A DNA stretch of 64,000 bases from NCBI GenBank assembly GCA_934180065.1, contig CAKPRA010000005.1, positions 12,189 through 76,188 on the forward strand, given 5' to 3'. The notes beneath the pieces are model-generated. The model did not search any database. It saw only the letters and a list, made by a program, of their open reading frames with translations, and was not told where the DNA came from. The position numbers were made by a program, and so were the translations under genes. Each line of letters opens with the position of its first letter. Position 1 is the first letter of the stretch. Origin of the DNA: an uncultured Clostridia bacterium. Its GTDB lineage: Bacteria > Bacillota > Clostridia > TANB77 > CAG-508. Shown one piece after another: positions 63,887 through 64,000 of the stretch.

Positions 63887-64000
63887 AAAGCCCTCAAAAA
63901 TGTCCTAAAATCGCACAAGAGTTCAGTAAAAGAAAAGTGCTATAAACACTTATATTTCAATAAAAACTAAACATTTCAATAAACTTCAAAAATGGCTAAT

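Noticed and set aside
1..64000. CRISPR array or rRNA operon
   Set aside because: No regularly spaced short repeats and no rRNA-like GC-rich conserved stretch were seen on either strand.

Overview
The window is about 27-29% GC and reads as a chromosome segment of an uncultured, endospore-lineage Clostridia-type bacterium. The evidence is a C-terminal MreD fragment followed by PBP2, SpoIIE, and the cell-division pair SepF-DivIVA, with FtsK, RadA, DisA, MutL and MiaA in the compact arrangement usual for Firmicutes. Starts are preceded by strong AGGAGG-type ribosome sites and TTG starts are frequent. The taxon is inferred from gene content, not from rRNA.

Layout. 1-8.1 kb: mreD end, PBP2, a minus-strand operon of three small proteins, spoIIE, a membrane-anchored Ig-like protein, a Cys-rich micro-protein and copies of a structured repeat. 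8.2-26 kb: mutL-miaA-(HlyD-like), sepF-divIVA, then rsmD, a coiled-coil protein, ftsK, an unknown protein, a beta-CASP hydrolase, a GH15 glucoamylase-like enzyme, radA, disA and a cyclophilin. 26-44.4 kb: accessory chromosome with two TetR-controlled membrane systems (YhgE/Pip; ABC ATPase plus FtsX-like permease), a patatin, a PF10091-type glycoamylase, an ABC-F protein behind an attenuator-like leader, and small enzymes. 44.4 kb to the end: an integrated and partly decayed conjugative-type element next to the 3' half of an initiator tRNA-Met. It carries a tyrosine integrase, a complete QatABCD defence operon, remnants of xis, a replisome organizer and a relaxase, and a type I restriction-modification operon (hsdMSR) followed by an HNH-DGQHR protein and an unknown zinc-ribbon protein.

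Most notable observation. divIVA, rsmD and a patatin gene are each interrupted by an in-frame CGG followed by A (CGGA). In each, skipping only the C, so that GGA is read, restores a full-length conserved protein. CGG is otherwise absent as an in-frame codon from every recognised gene I checked, except one small foreign-looking ORF at 30000. This suggests programmed +1 frameshifting, or quadruplet decoding, at an unassigned CGG codon.

Second. A roughly 162-bp interspersed element (2269-2430, 6428-6592, 26121-26282, plus a truncated copy) has a conserved core and long terminal stems. The stems differ in sequence between copies but keep their pairing, as a structured RNA would. Other points of interest are an HsdR fused to a YunG-like papain-fold domain, a MutL whose endonuclease metal-binding motifs are altered, and an ABC-F gene with a competing-hairpin leader.
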